A stretch of 8,547 nucleotides of DNA, from contig CALMRL010000168.1 in NCBI GenBank assembly GCA_937873345.1, positions 1 through 8,547 of the forward strand, in the 5' to 3' direction. Positions within the stretch are counted from its first letter, which is position 1; each line of letters begins with the position of its first letter. A program made the position numbers and the translations under genes. Positions 6,679 to 8,547 of this stretch are shown piece by piece. The notes beneath the pieces are model-generated. The model worked only from the letters and a program-made list of their open reading frames with translations, had not been told where the DNA came from and made no database searches. This DNA comes from an uncultured Beijerinckiaceae bacterium. GTDB taxonomy: Bacteria; Pseudomonadota; Alphaproteobacteria; Rhizobiales; Beijerinckiaceae.

Positions 6679-7059
6679 CTAATCCTTCCGGCGCAGCCGC
6701 AGCGCCGCACCGGAGATGAAGCCGCGCAGCCCTTCCTCGGTCACCGGCTTCGGCACGAAGGTGGCATTGAGCGCGCGGGCGCGGGCGATGATCTCGTCCT
6801 GCAGGTTGGCGGTGATCACGGCGATCGGCATGTCGGGCGAGCGTTCGCGCAGCTCGCTTGCGAGCGCCAGACCGTCGCGGCCCGGCATGTTGAAGTCGAT
6901 CAGCGCGCAGTCGATCGTCCGCTCGCCGACGATGCGCATCGCGTCCTCGGCATTCCCCGCCTCCAGGCGTTCCCAGTCCGGCTTCAGGGCGGTCAAGGCC
7001 TTGCCGGTGACGATGCGCGCCAGCTTGCTGTCATCGACGACCAGGATCGTAACGCCCAT
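6679..7059 (-). CDS. cheY: Single-domain CheY-type response regulator
   Basis: This 126-residue protein is a stand-alone receiver with no output domain. All key residues are visible: Asp9 and Asp10 (VVDDSKLAR), phospho-acceptor Asp55 (ALIDFNMPG), Thr83 (VITAN) and Lys104 (PKPV). It is predicted to accept phosphate from CheA and to act by protein contact, either at the flagellar or another motor or as a phosphate sink. Being placed next to cheC, and in one operon with both CheA and the LOV kinase, it could receive phosphate from either; the sequence cannot say which. ATG 7059 is chosen because the beta-1 strand (VTILVVDD) starts two residues later and a GGCGG/AAAAGG ribosome site is 7-10 nt upstream; the ATG at 7089 only adds a Gly/Arg leader. 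Position 87 of classical CheY cannot be aligned with certainty. The gap from the preceding gene is 60 nt, enough for a separate promoter, though none is obvious. Confidence 0.92.
   Translation of the reverse strand: MGVTILVVDDSKLARIVTGKALTALKPDWERLEAGNAEDAMRIVGERTIDCALIDFNMPGRDGLALASELRERSPDMPIAVITANLQDEIIARARALNATFVPKPVTEEGLRGFISGAALRLRRKD
6683..6689 (-). promoter_or_regulatory. Shine-Dalgarno site that decides the cheC start
   Basis: GGAAGGA on the minus strand lies within the last codons of cheY, 8 nt from GTG 6674. It is the strongest ribosome site in the operon and supports the GTG over ATG 6710. Confidence 0.6.
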
Positions 7060-7119
7060 CGACCATCCGCCTTTTCTGCCGCCGCACACATAGACCGAAG
7101 GAATGCCTCGACGAAAGCC

Positions 7120-7365
7120 TCACTCTTCGTGCGACGGCAGCAGCGGCGCCAGCCAGCGCCGCGAGAAGTCATCCGCAGGCTCGCCGAGCATCCGCGGCCG
7201 GAAGGCGAGCAGCACCTGCGCGACCGCCGTGTGCAGCTGTCGCGATTGCGACCAGTCGATTATCGCGTCCGACGATGCGAGCAGCAGCGCGGCGAGGGGC
7301 TCGGCTTCCTCGATCGGCATGTCGCCGACAAGGAAGATCGTGTCGCCGCGGCTGTCGACGCTCAC
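7120..7365 (-). CDS. Small STAS-like protein encoded directly after cheA
   Basis: This 81-residue protein begins at GTG 7365, which overlaps the cheA stop by four bases (GTGA), so its translation is probably coupled to cheA. The order of elements, a short beta strand (DTIFLVGD), a helix (PIEEAEPLAALLLAS), a buried strand (AIIDWS) and the helix QLHTAVAQVLLAF, resembles a reduced STAS domain, in which the loop before the second helix carries the Ser or Thr that is phosphorylated in SpoIIAA-type proteins. Here that loop reads DWSQSRQLHTA. The C-terminal part (about residues 57-81) does not look like STAS and may be a docking tail. No membrane segment or signal is seen. The STAS call rests on motif character only, and its role (a CheA regulator or scaffold) is an inference from the tight linkage. 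It could instead be a family of its own. Confidence 0.6.
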   Translation of the reverse strand: MSVDSRGDTIFLVGDMPIEEAEPLAALLLASSDAIIDWSQSRQLHTAVAQVLLAFRPRMLGEPADDFSRRWLAPLLPSHEE

Positions 7366-8547
7366 GAGGCGAGGCTTTCGAGGTCGAGCACCATCAGCAC
7401 GCCGCCATCGCCGAGCACGGCGGTCCCCCGCAGGACGGGGGAGGCGGCGAGCAGGCCTGTCGCGGGCCGCAGCAGCACGTCCTCGCGACCCTCGATGGCG
7501 GCGACGGCGAGGCCGACGTCCTCGGCCGCGATCCGGGCCACCAGGATGCGCTGGTCGTCGTCACCGGCCAAGCCGTCCGGAGCCCCGACGAGGCTGGCGA
7601 GCCCCAGCACGGGCAAGGTCCGGCCCCTGTGCACCAGGGCACGGCCGCCGTTCACGACCACCAGCGCACCCCCCTTCGGCCGCAGCACCTCGCGCACCGC
7701 GTCGGACGGCACGCCCCAGCGCTCGCCTCCGGCGCGCACCACCATCACCGCCACCATCGCCGCGCGCTGTGGCAGCAGCAGCCGGAAGGTCGAGCCGCGG
7801 CCCGGCTCGCTGTCGAGCGCGATCGTGCCGCCGACTGCCGCAAGGCTTGCGCGGACCGCGTCGAGGCCGACCCCGCGGCCCGACACCGCGGTCACCGCCT
7901 TCGCCGTGGAGAAGCCAGGCTGGAACAGCAGGTCGAAGGTGCCCGCCCTGTCGAGCGCGTCGCCCGCCGCCCGGTCGAGCAAGCCGCGGTGCACCGCCGT
8001 CTCGCGCACACGCGCCTCGTCGATGCCGCCGCCGTCGTCGGACACGGTGATGGCGATGCCCTGCGTGACCGCCTCGGCGGCGAGATGGATTTGCCCCGTC
8101 GGCGGCTTGCCGGCCGCAGACCGGCCCCGCGTATCCTCGATGCCGTGGTCGACGGCGTTGCGCAGCAGGTGCAGCAGCGGCTCGAACAGCCTGTCGGCGA
8201 CGCCCTTGTCGATCTCCGCCCCGTCACCGGCGACGATGAGATCGACCGACTTGCCGAGTCCGGCCGCGATCTCGCGCACCAGGCGCGGCAGCCTGCCGAA
8301 GACATGCGCCAGCGGCACGAGGCGCAGGCGCAGCGCCCGGTGATGCGCTTCGGCGACCTGTCGGCCGAGCATGGCGCAGGTCCGCGCCGCCGGACCGGCC
8401 AGGGACGGCTCGGCGGCCACGGCCCGGCGCAGCAGCTCGGCGAGCGCGGTCTTGGCGGCGAGCAACTCGCCGAGCCCGTCGATCAATTCGTCGACCCGCA
8501 CCGACGCCACGCGCAGGCTGCCGGATCGTTCGTCGGAGGGCGCCGCC
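7362..8547 (-). CDS. cheA: Chemotaxis histidine kinase CheA (C-terminal part; 5' end outside window)
   Basis: The frame is open to the right edge, so this is a partial gene of about 394 codons. The first visible residues (GSLRVASVRVDELIDGLGEL, about 8522-8460) are the start of the CheA dimerisation domain P3, which shows that the codon GTG 8510 is internal and not a start. The ATPase domain P4 follows, with the N box HLLRNAVDHGIE (about 8135-8180), DDGGGID (about 8019-8041) and GFSTAKAVTAVSGRGVGLDAVR (about 7850-7925), the motif set specific to CheA. The end (about 7362-7765) is a CheW-like P5 domain finishing VLMVLDLESLAS. The phosphotransfer (Hpt) domain is outside the window. P3, P4 and P5 look intact and active. 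CheA couples receptors through CheW to phosphorylation of CheY. It is the first visible gene of the minus-strand operon, with the STAS-like, cheY, cheC and LOV-kinase genes downstream. Confidence 0.93.
   Translation of the reverse strand, partial: AAPSDERSGSLRVASVRVDELIDGLGELLAAKTALAELLRRAVAAEPSLAGPAARTCAMLGRQVAEAHHRALRLRLVPLAHVFGRLPRLVREIAAGLGKSVDLIVAGDGAEIDKGVADRLFEPLLHLLRNAVDHGIEDTRGRSAAGKPPTGQIHLAAEAVTQGIAITVSDDGGGIDEARVRETAVHRGLLDRAAGDALDRAGTFDLLFQPGFSTAKAVTAVSGRGVGLDAVRASLAAVGGTIALDSEPGRGSTFRLLLPQRAAMVAVMVVRAGGERWGVPSDAVREVLRPKGGALVVVNGGRALVHRGRTLPVLGLASLVGAPDGLAGDDDQRILVARIAAEDVGLAVAAIEGREDVLLRPATGLLAASPVLRGTAVLGDGGVLMVLDLESLAS

Noticed and set aside
6259..8343. A 694-codon open frame on the plus strand across cheC, cheY, the STAS-like gene and cheA
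   Set aside because: It is antisense to five well-supported features, is rich in Arg/Ser/Pro/Ala, has no recognisable domain, and is what GC-rich codon bias produces opposite real genes.

Overview
The window is very GC-rich, is packed with long third-position-GC ORFs, and carries no mobile element, tRNA, rRNA or CRISPR array that I can see. Gene content (CheA with a small STAS-like partner, CheY, CheC, a LOV-type hybrid histidine kinase, CreD, DUF2809, a stress-type SDR with an EcfG-like promoter) suggests an alphaproteobacterium, possibly Sphingomonadales or Rhizobiales. That placement is an inference from protein character, not from a marker gene.

Left part, plus strand (1-2054). The 3' end of a cis-prenyltransferase gene (uppS type) is followed after 31 nt by creD, whose reading frame is broken by an apparent one-base deletion near 1136-1141. 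creD overlaps by ATGA a small membrane protein of the DUF2809 family. This looks like one cell-envelope transcription unit.

Middle, plus strand (2055-3120). A 169-nt gap holds a candidate general-stress (EcfG-type) promoter and then a classical short-chain dehydrogenase of the YghA/YdaD type. A perfect 18-nt palindrome at 3147-3164 lies between this gene and the convergent operon and probably serves as a terminator for one or both sides.

Right part, minus strand (8547 down to 3172). Genes in transcription order are: the C-terminal two thirds of CheA (its 5' end is beyond the right edge), a GTGA-coupled 81-residue STAS-like protein, a single-domain CheY, a CheC phosphatase with both active-site motifs, and a 940-residue hybrid histidine kinase. 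The kinase begins with a canonical blue-light LOV domain (GRNCRFLQ, photoactive Cys74), followed by three further PAS domains, HisKA, HATPase and a receiver. Spacings are -4, 60, 4 and 20 nt, so they probably form one operon. The most interesting reading is a chemotaxis-type phosphorelay (CheA/CheY/CheC) joined in one operon to a blue-light receptor kinase, so that light and chemotactic signals may converge on the same CheY or CheC. Three of the starts in this operon appear to be non-ATG (GTG for the STAS-like gene and cheC, TTG for the LOV kinase), and SD placement decides the last two.
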